DNA of 44,949 nt from Bacteroidales bacterium (GTDB lineage: Bacteria; Bacteroidota; Bacteroidia; Bacteroidales; P3), in the NCBI GenBank assembly GCA_017545365.1, contig JAFWOP010000013.1:1-44949 (forward strand), given 5' to 3'. Positions 1-8,001 of the stretch are shown piece by piece. Numbering within the stretch: position 1 is the first letter of the stretch; every line of letters begins with the position of its first letter. The position numbers were made by a program, and so were the translations under genes. Below the pieces are notes generated by a model. That model had not been told where the DNA came from. It did no database searches and saw only the letters and a program-made list of their open reading frames with translations.

Positions 1-530
1 TCGGCTGCAATTTCTTCTTTCAGATAAACGGAAATGTAGGCCTGCATACGTTTCTCTAATTGGCGGTCGCTGGTGCTCAGATAGTGGGTGGGCAGCATGC
101 CGCTGTTGGCAGCCTTCACTACATCGAAATTGTCCACTTCCTCACTGACGAGTGGGTACAACACATTCCTAACGGCACGGCCTCCAAGAGTGTTGACACC
201 TCTGCGTTTTAGTTTCCGCGCACTGGAGCCGCTCAGGATGAAGTGAATGTTTTGTCGTGTGATAAGCCAATGTACTTCATTCAGCAGTTCCGGGATTAGC
301 TGTATCTCGTCAATGATGACTATGTCGCCACTTTGAGCGGAGGCCAGTTCCTGGCGCAGTAAGGAGGGATTTCTTCTTAGACGTTCGTAGGTATCGGTCT
401 CAAGCAGGTCGTAGAATTTATTATTCGGAAATAGTTTAAGCAGTAATGTTGTCTTTCCCGTTTGACGAGCACCAAAAAGGAATACACTTTCCTCTTCTGC
501 ATCTTTGATTTTGAGTATTCTATCTAGCAT
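1..530 (-). CDS. AAA ATPase, DUF4143-type (partial, 3' end outside window)
   Basis: The first 176 codons of a minus-strand gene run off the left edge of the window. The protein opens MLDRILKIKD and carries a Walker A motif GARQTGKTT near residue 20 and a Walker B motif IVIIDEIQ near residue 72, followed by a sensor-like LSGSSARKL. This order is typical of the Bacteroidetes AAA ATPases that carry a C-terminal DUF4143 domain, which would lie beyond the edge. Members are often single genes of unknown role, suspected to be defence- or toxin-related; nothing here proves a role. The start at 530 is the only in-frame ATG with the Walker A at the usual distance. A promoter and two palindromes lie just upstream, so the gene is probably controlled by a repressor. 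Confidence 0.8.
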   Translation of the reverse strand, partial: MLDRILKIKDAEEESVFLFGARQTGKTTLLLKLFPNNKFYDLLETDTYERLRRNPSLLRQELASAQSGDIVIIDEIQLIPELLNEVHWLITRQNIHFILSGSSARKLKRRGVNTLGGRAVRNVLYPLVSEEVDNFDVVKAANSGMLPTHYLSTSDRQLEKRMQAYISVYLKEEIAA

Positions 531-560
531 ATTGCCATGAATTAGATTCTTTAAATATGT

Positions 561-605
561 GGAGTTATACTCTGTATTTTCATGTAAAATCAGGAGTTGT
601 ACTCC
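561..605. promoter_or_regulatory. Paired palindromes in the leader of the AAA ATPase gene
   Basis: Two related 13-base palindromes, GGAGTTATACTCT (561-573) and GGAGTTGTACTCC (593-605), stand 32 bases apart, about three helical turns. They lie between the predicted promoter (620-627, minus) and the start codon at 530. This is the layout expected of a dimer-binding operator, or of two small hairpins in the 5' leader. The sites are seen directly; the regulatory role is inferred. Confidence 0.5.
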
Positions 606-619
606 GTAAATTCACGATG

Positions 620-627
620 CAAAAGTA
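620..627 (-). promoter_or_regulatory. Promoter -7 element of the AAA ATPase gene
   Basis: On the minus strand this reads TACTTTTG, a match to the Bacteroidetes -7 consensus TAnnTTTG. Transcription would begin about 612 and leave a leader of roughly 80 bases containing the two palindromes. Confidence 0.55.
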
Positions 628-705
628 CGAAAAAAATGGTAAATAGCAATAAAAATAATGCAGAGATGCATGTTTTTTTACGGCCGGGATGCCAATTATC
701 TTGTA

Positions 706-782
706 CCGTGATAAGCAAGGTCGCGTCCTGATAGGGACGCAGAATCATTGAAAGTCGTATCACGGCACAGAGAGGTCTCTGT
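706..782. repeat. Cluster of nested inverted repeats in the 531-836 gap
   Basis: The 306-base gap between the ATPase start and the dihydrouridine synthase stop holds no convincing gene. Positions 706-713 (CCGTGATA) pair with 758-765 (TATCACGG), enclosing 723-728 (GCGTCC) paired with 735-740 (GGACGC). Directly after comes a perfect hairpin ACAGAGA-GG-TCTCTGT at 767-782. No long T-run follows on either strand, so this is not a standard terminator. It could be a REP-like remnant or a structured 3' end of the upstream minus-strand transcript. Confidence 0.5.
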
Positions 783-836
783 CATTTGCAGGGTAAAAGT
801 GATGGATTATGAGGGAGCGGACACTAAATGATGCTG

Positions 837-1805
837 CTATGCATAGTGTTCGACCACACGGTCGAGGAGGGAGAATAGCTCGTCGGGGGAGGTGGTGGTG
901 ACCATGGGGATGCGGAACTGCTTGAAGTCGCGGAGGCCCTTGAAGTAGCCTCCGTAGTGTTTGCGCATCTCAAAGATGGCGGTATGCTCGCCTTTGAAGT
1001 CGATGGCGGCGAGGAGGTGGCGGCGGCATACCTCGACGCGCTCGGCCACGGTTACAGTTCGTTCTTCCTCACCCCGCAGCAATCGTTGGGTTTGCTCGAA
1101 TATCCAGGGGTTGCCGATGGCGGCACGGCCGATGAGGATGCCGTCGACGCCGTAGCGTCGGCGTGCTTCGATAGCTTGCTGGGGGGTGGTGATGTCGCCG
1201 TTGCCGAAGATAGGGATATGCATGCGGGGGTTGTTCTTGACCTCGCCGATGAGGGTCCAGTCGGCGGTGCCTTGGTACATCTGGGTCTTGGTGCGGCCGT
1301 GGATGCTGAGGGCGGCGATGCCGATGTCTTGCAGCCGCTCGGCAAGCTCTACGATGGGCTTGTCGTTCGCGTCATATCCGAGGCGGGTTTTGACGGTGAC
1401 AGGGAGGTGGGCCCGCTTGACCAGGGCCGCGGTGATTTGGAGCATCTTGGGTATGTCCTTCAAGATGCCGCTGCCAGCACCTTTGCCAGCCACCTTGCGG
1501 ACAGGGCAGCCCCAGTTGATGTCGATGAAGTCGGGGTGTTGCTGCTCCACAATGTCGAGACATTGCAGCAGTTCCTCCTCGTTGGCACCGAATATCTGTA
1601 TGCCGATAGGGTGCTGGGCGGGGGAGAAGCGCATCTTGCGAAGGCTTTTCTCGGCATCGCGGTTCAGGGCTTCAGAGGCGATGAACTCGGTGATAAGAAG
1701 GTCGGCACCGAACTCCTTGCACAATTCGCGGAAGGGGAGGTCGGTGATGTCGTCCATGGGCGAAAGTCCAAGGACACAATATTTTTCGAGATTCAGCGTT
1801 TCCAT
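837..1805 (-). CDS. dus: tRNA-dihydrouridine synthase
   Basis: The product reduces uridine to dihydrouridine in the D-loop of tRNAs, using FMN and NADPH, in the cytoplasm. The 322-residue protein shows the whole family pattern: LSPMDDITD near residue 14 for the FMN site, DINWGCPVRKV at 95-105 with the likely catalytic Cys100, VKTRLGYD, SIHGRTKTQ, GNGDI and GILIGRAAIGNPW for phosphate binding. It fits the DusB-like group. A longer reading from 1826 adds seven residues, but that ATG lies upstream of the predicted -7 element at 1816-1823, so the start at 1805 is preferred and the 5' leader is only a few bases. It is divergent from the cytidine deaminase gene. Confidence 0.92.
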   Translation of the reverse strand: METLNLEKYCVLGLSPMDDITDLPFRELCKEFGADLLITEFIASEALNRDAEKSLRKMRFSPAQHPIGIQIFGANEEELLQCLDIVEQQHPDFIDINWGCPVRKVAGKGAGSGILKDIPKMLQITAALVKRAHLPVTVKTRLGYDANDKPIVELAERLQDIGIAALSIHGRTKTQMYQGTADWTLIGEVKNNPRMHIPIFGNGDITTPQQAIEARRRYGVDGILIGRAAIGNPWIFEQTQRLLRGEEERTVTVAERVEVCRRHLLAAIDFKGEHTAIFEMRKHYGGYFKGLRDFKQFRIPMVTTTSPDELFSLLDRVVEHYA

Positions 1806-1815
1806 TATCAGTTTG

Positions 1816-1823
1816 CAAAGATA
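1816..1823 (-). promoter_or_regulatory. Promoter -7 element of dus
   Basis: The minus strand reads TATCTTTG ten bases upstream of the ATG at 1805. This decides the start codon and implies a near-leaderless mRNA. Confidence 0.6.
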
Positions 1824-1869
1824 CAAACAAATTGATAGATGAGAATTGAAAAATGAAATAAATTGTAAT

Positions 1870-2343
1870 ATGGAAGAGAAAAAACTAATGATTAATTATG
1901 CCGAGTATGCCTCGATGGAGGAGCTGCCGGATGATGCGCGCCGGCTGATGGTGTGTGCCATGGAATCGGCACACAAAGCGTATGCCCCATATTCTACTTT
2001 TCATGTGGGTGCTGCAGTGTTGCTGGCCGACGGGACGATGGTGCAGGGCAGCAATCAAGAGAACATTGCCTATCCTTCGGGGCTGTGCGCCGAGCGGACA
2101 GCCTTGTTCAGTGCCTCTGCCCAGTATCCCGGGCAGCCGGTAGTGGCGTTGGCGGTGGTGGGCCATTTCGAAGGGGCATATACCGAAGCCTCGCCCTGTG
2201 GTGCCTGTCGTCAGGTGATGGCGGAATACGAGTTGCGATATGGTAACAAACTGACGGTTTTCTGCTATCTAAAAGGAGGTCGAATTCGGAGGATTGATGG
2301 TGTAGATAGTCTACTTCCATTCGGTTTTGATGCCGACTTGTGA
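1870..2343 (+). CDS. cdd: Cytidine deaminase
   Basis: The product hydrolyses cytidine and deoxycytidine to uridine and deoxyuridine in pyrimidine salvage. The zinc site is visible: CAERTA (Cys73, Glu75) and PCGACRQ (Cys110, Cys113), with HVGAAVL and the substrate-binding NQENIAYPSG before it. From 1870 the protein has 157 residues, close to the usual length of homotetrameric Cdd. An in-frame ATG at 1846 would add eight residues and a third at 1888 would remove six; neither has a clear ribosome site, as is common in this phylum. The gene is read away from dus. It has no partner in the window. Confidence 0.92.
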   Translation: MEEKKLMINYAEYASMEELPDDARRLMVCAMESAHKAYAPYSTFHVGAAVLLADGTMVQGSNQENIAYPSGLCAERTALFSASAQYPGQPVVALAVVGHFEGAYTEASPCGACRQVMAEYELRYGNKLTVFCYLKGGRIRRIDGVDSLLPFGFDADL

Positions 2344-2391
2344 TATTTTTGTGCTGTAATAAAGTATTGATATACACGTAAGTATTGCCTA

Positions 2392-2414
2392 TTTGCCAAA
2401 AAAACTTTGGCAAA
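2392..2414. repeat. Inverted repeat between cdd and ppiD
   Basis: TTTGCCAAA (2392-2400) pairs perfectly with TTTGGCAAA (2406-2414) across a five-base loop. It lies about 50 bases after the cdd stop and upstream of the ppiD promoter. There is no T-run after it on the plus strand, so it may be a weak terminator or an operator. Confidence 0.4.
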
Positions 2415-2440
2415 AAAGTTCATACACGAAAATTTCTTTG

Positions 2441-2448
2441 TACTTTTG
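2441..2448 (+). promoter_or_regulatory. Promoter -7 element of the ppiD operon
   Basis: TACTTTTG matches TAnnTTTG and lies 54 bases upstream of the ppiD start. No clear -33 TTTG is seen at the usual distance. Confidence 0.55.
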
Positions 2449-2502
2449 CACGCTTAAATAGTGAAATAATAAGTATAAAATATATAACAAAAATACTCAC
2501 AA

Positions 2503-4620
2503 ATGGGAATTATAGGAAGTATTAGAAAACATTCGTGGATAGCTGTCATCGTTGTCGGTGTGGCTATCGTTGCATTCATTATCGGTGACCTCACCAAGAA
2601 CAACCGTGGCATCCCCGACATGGGTAAGATTAACGGAAAGACCATTACCTACCAGCGTTTCTCCGAACTCGCTGATGAAATGGAAAATAACTACAAACGC
2701 CAGCAGGGTGTCACGCAGGTTCCTACCGATGTGGATTATCAGATTCGCGAACAAGTCTGGCAGAACCTGGTGGGTGAAACCCTCACCGACGAGCAGTTCG
2801 AAAAGCTGGGTCTCAGTGTTACAGCCGCCGAGGTGAGCGACATGTATGTCGGCACCTTTATCCATCCTTACCTCCGTCAGTATTTCACCGACCCCAAGAC
2901 CGGTGTGTATCAGACCCAGGCCATCCAGTACTATGTCAACAATTTTGACGACCTCGACACCAACCAGCGGATGGAATGGGTGGAATTGGAGAAAGCTGTG
3001 AAAGCCGACCGCAAACAGCAGAAATACAGTTCTCTGATTGCACGTGGCATGTATATGCCCAACGCCATTGCCAAGCAGGTGGCCGAGATGGGTGGCAAGC
3101 TTAGCAACGCTGTTGCCCTCAACTGCTCCTTCGCTTCGGTTGAAGATGGCGAGATTACCCTCACCGAAGAGGACTATAAGAATTATTACAATAAGCACAA
3201 GGCCGAGTTCCGTCTCCGCGATGAGATGCGCGAAATCGACTATATCGTCTACCCCATTGTCCCCACCGCTCAGGATATGGCCAACATCCAGACCTCGGTG
3301 GAAGAGACTTGGGAAGAGTTCCAGACCATCGCGGGCGACGAGTTGATATTCTTCGTCAATGCCGAATCTGACCGCAGCTACGACTCCACCTACCGCAAGG
3401 CCAGCGAGTTTGCCTCGCCTATGGATTCTGCCATCATGGCCGCTGGCGAAGGCTCCTACATCAGCCCCCGTCGTGCCGGTAACGAGTGGATGATGGCCAA
3501 AGTGCTGAAGGTGGCCAACCGTCCCGACAGCATCCGTGCCAGTGCCATCTACATCTTCAACGACAAGGTTGGCGGCAGCATCACCCGCAGCGACGACCAG
3601 GCCAAGCTTCTTGCCGACAGCGTGATGAACGTCGTCAGAGCTGGTGCCATGACCTTTGAACAGGCCGTCGAGCAGTACTCCGACGACCCGCAAAAGGCCA
3701 ACAATAACGGCGACATGGAATGGCAGCTCGATGGAGGCTATGGCTTCCTGAACGAGGATATTGTCAACACTCCTGAAGGCGGTGTCTTCGTCGTGAAGCA
3801 CCCCAACGAGGTCGGTTACTTCGTGGTCAAGGTCACCGGCAAAACCACTCCTCATAGAAAATATCGCGTTGCCACCATTACCCGCGCCATTGCAGCTTCG
3901 GAGGCCACTACCCGCAATATCTACAACGAGGCCAATAAATTTGCTGGCAACAACCGCACCTATGCCGAAATGACTGCTGCCTCCCAGCAGGAAAACCTCC
4001 AGGTGCGCAATGCCATGGTCACCTCCATGCAGTATTCTGTCGGCGGCATCAACAATGCACGCAGCATCATCCAGTGGGCTTTCAACGAGAAGACCGAGGT
4101 GGGCACTGTGGCTGACCAGATTTTCGAAGCCGACGATATGTATATCGTGGCGGCCCTCAAAGATGTCTACCATGTGGGTTACGCTACCCTCGACCAGGTG
4201 CGCAACATGATTGAGAACAACGTCCGCAACGAGAAGAAAGCCGAGCTGCTCATGGCCCGCCTTGAGGAAGCCAAACAGACCGCTGGCGACATCTACTCCA
4301 TCGCCACCAAGGTTAATGCCTCTGTCGACACCCTTGACAGCGTCTCCTTCAACGACTACTTCCTTGGCAAGTATGGTATGGAACCCAAGGTTCAGTCGGC
4401 CATCGCAGCCGCAGCTGAGAATACCCTTGTCGGCCCCATCCATGGTGCTCAGGGCGTGTATATGGTCAAAGTGAACGCCAAGGTTGACAACCCCGCTCCC
4501 GTCGAAGTTGCCAATATCCGCACTCAGAGAGAGCAGAGCTTCATGCAGAGCATGCGCAACATCCAGCAGGTGCTCAAAGACAACGCCAAGATTGTCGACC
4601 AGCGCAACAAGTTCTTCTAA
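2503..4620 (+). CDS. ppiD: Membrane-anchored peptidyl-prolyl isomerase / chaperone (PpiD, SurA_N type)
   Basis: The 705-residue protein is a periplasmic folding helper anchored in the inner membrane. A short cytoplasmic start is followed by one membrane helix at about residues 12-29, then a SurA_N-like helical region, a central parvulin-like (PPIC) segment around residues 340-455 containing ASAIYIF, FEQAVEQYSDDP and GDMEWQLDGGYG, and a long C-terminal helical part. Length and layout match the Bacteroidetes PpiD family. In this family the parvulin domain is often not catalytically active; this cannot be judged here. It is the first gene of an operon: its stop TAA shares one base with the next ATG (TAATG). 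The large minus-strand open frame lying across it is a codon-bias shadow. Confidence 0.88.
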   Translation: MGIIGSIRKHSWIAVIVVGVAIVAFIIGDLTKNNRGIPDMGKINGKTITYQRFSELADEMENNYKRQQGVTQVPTDVDYQIREQVWQNLVGETLTDEQFEKLGLSVTAAEVSDMYVGTFIHPYLRQYFTDPKTGVYQTQAIQYYVNNFDDLDTNQRMEWVELEKAVKADRKQQKYSSLIARGMYMPNAIAKQVAEMGGKLSNAVALNCSFASVEDGEITLTEEDYKNYYNKHKAEFRLRDEMREIDYIVYPIVPTAQDMANIQTSVEETWEEFQTIAGDELIFFVNAESDRSYDSTYRKASEFASPMDSAIMAAGEGSYISPRRAGNEWMMAKVLKVANRPDSIRASAIYIFNDKVGGSITRSDDQAKLLADSVMNVVRAGAMTFEQAVEQYSDDPQKANNNGDMEWQLDGGYGFLNEDIVNTPEGGVFVVKHPNEVGYFVVKVTGKTTPHRKYRVATITRAIAASEATTRNIYNEANKFAGNNRTYAEMTAASQQENLQVRNAMVTSMQYSVGGINNARSIIQWAFNEKTEVGTVADQIFEADDMYIVAALKDVYHVGYATLDQVRNMIENNVRNEKKAELLMARLEEAKQTAGDIYSIATKVNASVDTLDSVSFNDYFLGKYGMEPKVQSAIAAAAENTLVGPIHGAQGVYMVKVNAKVDNPAPVEVANIRTQREQSFMQSMRNIQQVLKDNAKIVDQRNKFF

Positions 4621-5156
4621 TGGATAGCGATCATTCAAATATGATAAAGGAGAAAGGCGCGGCCATGCGGCTGCGCCTTTCTAGCAAATGGCAGGACTTC
4701 CGTGAGCGGATGCGCCACAAGCACCGCCTTGTAGTGCTGGACACCGAAACCTTCCAAGAGAAGTTCTCCATGGAGCTTACGGGTGTCAACATCTTCACTT
4801 ATGCAGGCATCACCGTCATCGTGCTCATCGTCCTTACCTCGCTCCTCATCGCCTTTACCCCGTTGCGGGGACTGGTGCCTGGGTATATTAAGCCGGAGCT
4901 AAAGGAAGAGGTGGCCCGCAATGCACAAGTCATCGACTCGCTGGAGGTCATCATTGACCAGCACGAGCAGCATATAGCCATCATTCAAGATGCCCTGGGC
5001 GGCAAGGACTACCACAAAATCAAGGACACTGCCACCTACTCCGATGCCGAAGAGGAGGTTGTCTACCGTCACACCCGTGCCGACTCGCTCCTCAGGCAGG
5101 ATATTGAACAGCAAAAGCAGGAAGCGAAAAAGCAACAAAAGAAAAAACGCAGATGA
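4620..5156 (+). CDS. Single-pass membrane protein resembling the N-terminus of Bacteroidetes M23 peptidases
   Basis: The 178-residue protein has a basic start, a conserved-looking block RLVVLDTETFQEKFS (residues 36-50), one membrane helix at about 58-80 followed by FTPLRGLVPGY, a coiled region and a Lys/Gln-rich tail. From memory, Bacteroidales M23-family (LytM-type) endopeptidases begin with the same block and helix and then continue into a peptidase domain. Here no HxxxD or HxH zinc motif is present, so it would be a peptidase-less version. An in-frame ATG at 4641 is a possible later start. It overlaps ppiD by one base and dxr by four (ATGA), so all three are co-translated. A role in envelope or peptidoglycan upkeep is inferred. 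Confidence 0.7.
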   Translation: MDSDHSNMIKEKGAAMRLRLSSKWQDFRERMRHKHRLVVLDTETFQEKFSMELTGVNIFTYAGITVIVLIVLTSLLIAFTPLRGLVPGYIKPELKEEVARNAQVIDSLEVIIDQHEQHIAIIQDALGGKDYHKIKDTATYSDAEEEVVYRHTRADSLLRQDIEQQKQEAKKQQKKKRR

Positions 5157-6298
5157 ACAATGATAATATAAAGAGGATAGCGATACTGGGCTCCACGGGT
5201 TCCATAGGCACCCAGGCGTTGAACGTCATCCGTCGCCACCGCGACAAGTTTGCAGTCGAGGTACTGTGTGCCGGCAGCAATGCCGACCTGCTCATTGCCC
5301 AGGCCCTCGAGTTCGACCCCAATGCAGTGGCCATAGCCGACGAGAGCAAATACCGGCAGGTGCAGGACGCACTAGTTTCCCACGACATCAAAGTGTTTGC
5401 TGGCATGGATTCCATTGCCGACCTGATGGAGATGGAGTCGATAGACATGGTGCTGGCCTCCATAGTGGGCTTTGCAGGTCTTCGTCCCACCCTTCGGGCC
5501 ATCGAGCATCATAAGACCATTGCCCTAGCCAACAAAGAGACCATGGTGGTGGCGGGCGAGATAGTGACCGACTCCGCCTCCCGCAACCGGGTGCCCATCC
5601 TGCCTGTCGATTCCGAACACTCCGCCATCTTCCAAAGCCTGGTGGGAGAGACGGGAGGGGTCGACAAGATATTGCTCACCGCTTCCGGCGGCCCCTTCCG
5701 CGGATATAGCCGTCAGCAACTGGAACATGTGACGCTGGCCGACGCGCTCAAGCATCCCAACTGGAACATGGGTCGCAAGGTCACCATCGACTCGGCGTCG
5801 CTGATGAACAAGGGGCTCGAGGTGATTGAAGCCCGCTGGCTCTTCAGTGTCCCCGCCGAACGAATCCAGGTGCTGGTACACCCCCAGTCCATCGTCCACT
5901 CCATGGTGCAGTATGTCGACGGCAGCATTAAGGCGCAGCTGGGTGTCCCCACGATGGAAACCCCCATCCAATATGCCTTCAGTTTTCCCCACCGCATCGA
6001 AAGCCATCTGCCAAGGCTGAGTTTCGAGAAATACTCGCAGCTCACCTTCGAAAATCCCGACACCGACACCTTCCGCTGCCTCGCCCTGGCCTATGAGGCC
6101 ATCGCCAAAGGCGGCAATATGCCGTGTATCATGAATGCCGCCAACGAGGTGGCCGTAAGCCTCTTCATCGAAGGAAGGCTCCCCTTCTTGGGAATAGCCG
6201 ACTTCGTGGAGAAGAAGATGCAGACTGCCCCCTTTATTGCCAAACCCACTCTCGACGACCTCCTCCAAACCGATGCCGAAGTGCGTCGGATGGTCTGA
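5153..6298 (+). CDS. dxr: 1-deoxy-D-xylulose 5-phosphate reductoisomerase
   Basis: The product converts DXP to 2-C-methyl-D-erythritol 4-phosphate with NADPH, the committed step of the MEP isoprenoid pathway. The 381-residue protein has the NADPH loop GSTGSIGT at 13-20, ALANKET, the metal and substrate segment SEHSAIFQ, TASGGPFR, GRKVTIDSASLMNKG and the C-terminal MNAANEVA. Length and motifs are complete. The ATG overlaps the stop of the previous gene, so it is the third gene of the ppiD operon. In many Bacteroidetes dxr is followed by the site-2 protease gene rseP; here an ECF sigma gene follows instead. Eight T residues at 6316-6323 may end the transcript but no strong stem precedes them. 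Confidence 0.96.
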   Translation: MNNDNIKRIAILGSTGSIGTQALNVIRRHRDKFAVEVLCAGSNADLLIAQALEFDPNAVAIADESKYRQVQDALVSHDIKVFAGMDSIADLMEMESIDMVLASIVGFAGLRPTLRAIEHHKTIALANKETMVVAGEIVTDSASRNRVPILPVDSEHSAIFQSLVGETGGVDKILLTASGGPFRGYSRQQLEHVTLADALKHPNWNMGRKVTIDSASLMNKGLEVIEARWLFSVPAERIQVLVHPQSIVHSMVQYVDGSIKAQLGVPTMETPIQYAFSFPHRIESHLPRLSFEKYSQLTFENPDTDTFRCLALAYEAIAKGGNMPCIMNAANEVAVSLFIEGRLPFLGIADFVEKKMQTAPFIAKPTLDDLLQTDAEVRRMV

Positions 6299-6367
6299 GA
6301 CCGGAAAACCACACATTTTTTTTCAGCAGCTGTAACAAATTGCCCACTTCTGGCTACAAACTAAGTG

Positions 6368-6877
6368 ATGAAACCTGATGAACGGCAAAAGAAGTTCGTA
6401 GCAGAAGTCCGCAACTGTGACGCGCTCATCTATCGAGTATGTCGCCTGTACGGGTGTCGCCAAAACGACACCACAGAAGACCTATATCAGGAGATAATGT
6501 GCGCCCTGTGGGAGAGTTACGATAACTACAACGGACGCAGTAGCTTCTCCACCTGGGCCTATGCAGTTGCCCGCAACACCGCTATAGCTTACTACCGACG
6601 TTATCAGCTTCGTCAGCCGGAACTGGCATTGTGCGATGTCGAAGCCGACTTCCAGCATCTGGCCGATACACCCGACCCCCTCGTAGCCGAGCTCTATCAC
6701 CTGCTCAACTACCTCGGTGCCGATGACCGTGAGTTCGTGGGGCTGTATTTGGACGGATACTCTTACGAGGATATCGGCAACATACTGCACCTCAGTCAAC
6801 CGGCCGTGCGCACTCGCATGAGTCGCATAAAGAGCTGCCTTAGAGAAATCAAAGAGAGCCAAACGAGAAAGGAGTAA
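6368..6877 (+). CDS. ECF-type RNA polymerase sigma factor
   Basis: The 169-residue protein has sigma region 2 (DLYQEIMCALWES, then STWAYAVARNTAIAYYRR) and region 4 with a helix-turn-helix (SYEDIGNILHLSQPAVRTR). It lacks regions 1 and 3, as expected for the extracytoplasmic-function class. A GTG at 6365 precedes the ATG at 6368; the ATG is chosen. It probably directs RNA polymerase to a small regulon that responds to envelope signals. The next gene starts two bases after the stop and looks like its anti-sigma partner, and an outer-membrane barrel gene follows. Confidence 0.9.
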   Translation: MKPDERQKKFVAEVRNCDALIYRVCRLYGCRQNDTTEDLYQEIMCALWESYDNYNGRSSFSTWAYAVARNTAIAYYRRYQLRQPELALCDVEADFQHLADTPDPLVAELYHLLNYLGADDREFVGLYLDGYSYEDIGNILHLSQPAVRTRMSRIKSCLREIKESQTRKE

Positions 6878-6879
6878 GC

Positions 6880-7989
6880 ATGGAAGACGAAAAATACAAT
6901 CTTGACGAGTATCGCAAGGCATGGCAGGCCGAAAGCCGAAGGTTGGAGGCTTCTGCCCCCCGGCATTCCGAGGAGGACATCCTGGCCATGCTGCAGCGTC
7001 ACAATAAGCCTTCGGCATCTTCCCGCCGCCCAGTGTACCTGTGGGTGGGTAGGGCTGCCGCCAGCGTGGTACTGCTTATCGGCATTGCCTGGCTGTTGTT
7101 GCGCCAACCCCAACCCACTCTCTCCCCCGACACCTCTGTAGCCCAGCTGCCACAAGAGCCAGCCACTATTGTTACCCCTGCTGGCACCCTTACCCCTTCT
7201 ACCCTAGTCGCCCCACCGACCCTTACCTCGCACTCCTCCTCACTCGCTGCTTCGCTACACGCTCCCGTCACTCCCCACCGTCCTGCCTCCGCCTTCTTGG
7301 CCGAGGCCATTGTCCCAACGCTGGTGGCCGACCCCGTTATTGCCAGTGAACCTATTGCCGACACCCAGCCTTCATCGGCACCAACCACCACTCCAGCTCG
7401 TACCACGCCCGAAGCCAAAACCAGCACCCCTGACATGCAAGCCTTTCAGAGACAGGGGAAGGGCGACCTTATCGACAACTCAAGCACCTGGAAGACGAAG
7501 CCTGACAACCGCGCCCGCGAACATACTGGCTCCAACATCTCTTGGAGAAGCAGCCGCTCCTTCGCCAGCTCCGAGCTGACCCTCTCGCTGGGCACCAGCA
7601 TCGAGTCCCCCAACGCCACCTTAACCTCCAACCCTCTGCTCCCTGCCGTCGGCCTCACCCTCTCCCTATACTCCAAGACCGAAGGACGCATCAGTGCCTT
7701 CTCCCAGTTCGGGGCCGCAGCCCTCTTTGACCAGACCACGGCATGCAGCCAGCTCCACTTCGGCTATGGCCTTGCCTTCCGTCCTACCGAATCGCTCATG
7801 TTCGGATTAAACATGGGAGCCTATCTCATGGTCCACCCCTTCGATATGGGACTCCTGATTGATGCGCAGGCCGGCTACCGCATAGCCGACAACTTCTCTG
7901 TAGGTCTGAGCTACCGTTACTGCACCACGGGTATCTTCTACGAAAGTCGCCAGATGGCATTTGCCACCATTAGTTACCTGTTTGAATAG
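6880..7989 (+). CDS. Putative anti-sigma factor with a beta-rich C-terminal domain
   Basis: Residues 1-50 are charged and probably cytoplasmic, a membrane helix lies at about 57-75 (SVVLLIGIAWLLL), and about 150 residues rich in Pro, Thr, Ser and Ala follow. The last 140 residues alternate polar and hydrophobic residues and end in SYLFE, which looks like part of an outer-membrane barrel. The gene starts two bases after an ECF sigma stop with a good AAAGGAG ribosome site, rare in this phylum, which fits anti-sigma stoichiometry. No zinc anti-sigma motif (HxxxCxxC) is seen. I do not recognise a named family. The long linker could span the periplasm and let the C-terminus reach the outer membrane; this is inference. 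Confidence 0.65.
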   Translation: MEDEKYNLDEYRKAWQAESRRLEASAPRHSEEDILAMLQRHNKPSASSRRPVYLWVGRAAASVVLLIGIAWLLLRQPQPTLSPDTSVAQLPQEPATIVTPAGTLTPSTLVAPPTLTSHSSSLAASLHAPVTPHRPASAFLAEAIVPTLVADPVIASEPIADTQPSSAPTTTPARTTPEAKTSTPDMQAFQRQGKGDLIDNSSTWKTKPDNRAREHTGSNISWRSSRSFASSELTLSLGTSIESPNATLTSNPLLPAVGLTLSLYSKTEGRISAFSQFGAAALFDQTTACSQLHFGYGLAFRPTESLMFGLNMGAYLMVHPFDMGLLIDAQAGYRIADNFSVGLSYRYCTTGIFYESRQMAFATISYLFE

Positions 7990-8001
7990 ACCATCTGCAA
8001 T

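Noticed and set aside
957..1835. 292-codon plus-strand frame opposite dus
   Set aside because: The opposite strand encodes a complete dihydrouridine synthase with all motifs.
2497..4638. 713-codon minus-strand open frame
   Set aside because: It lies wholly antisense to ppiD, which has a clear domain layout, a promoter and operon overlap. Codon bias of ppiD explains the open antisense frame.
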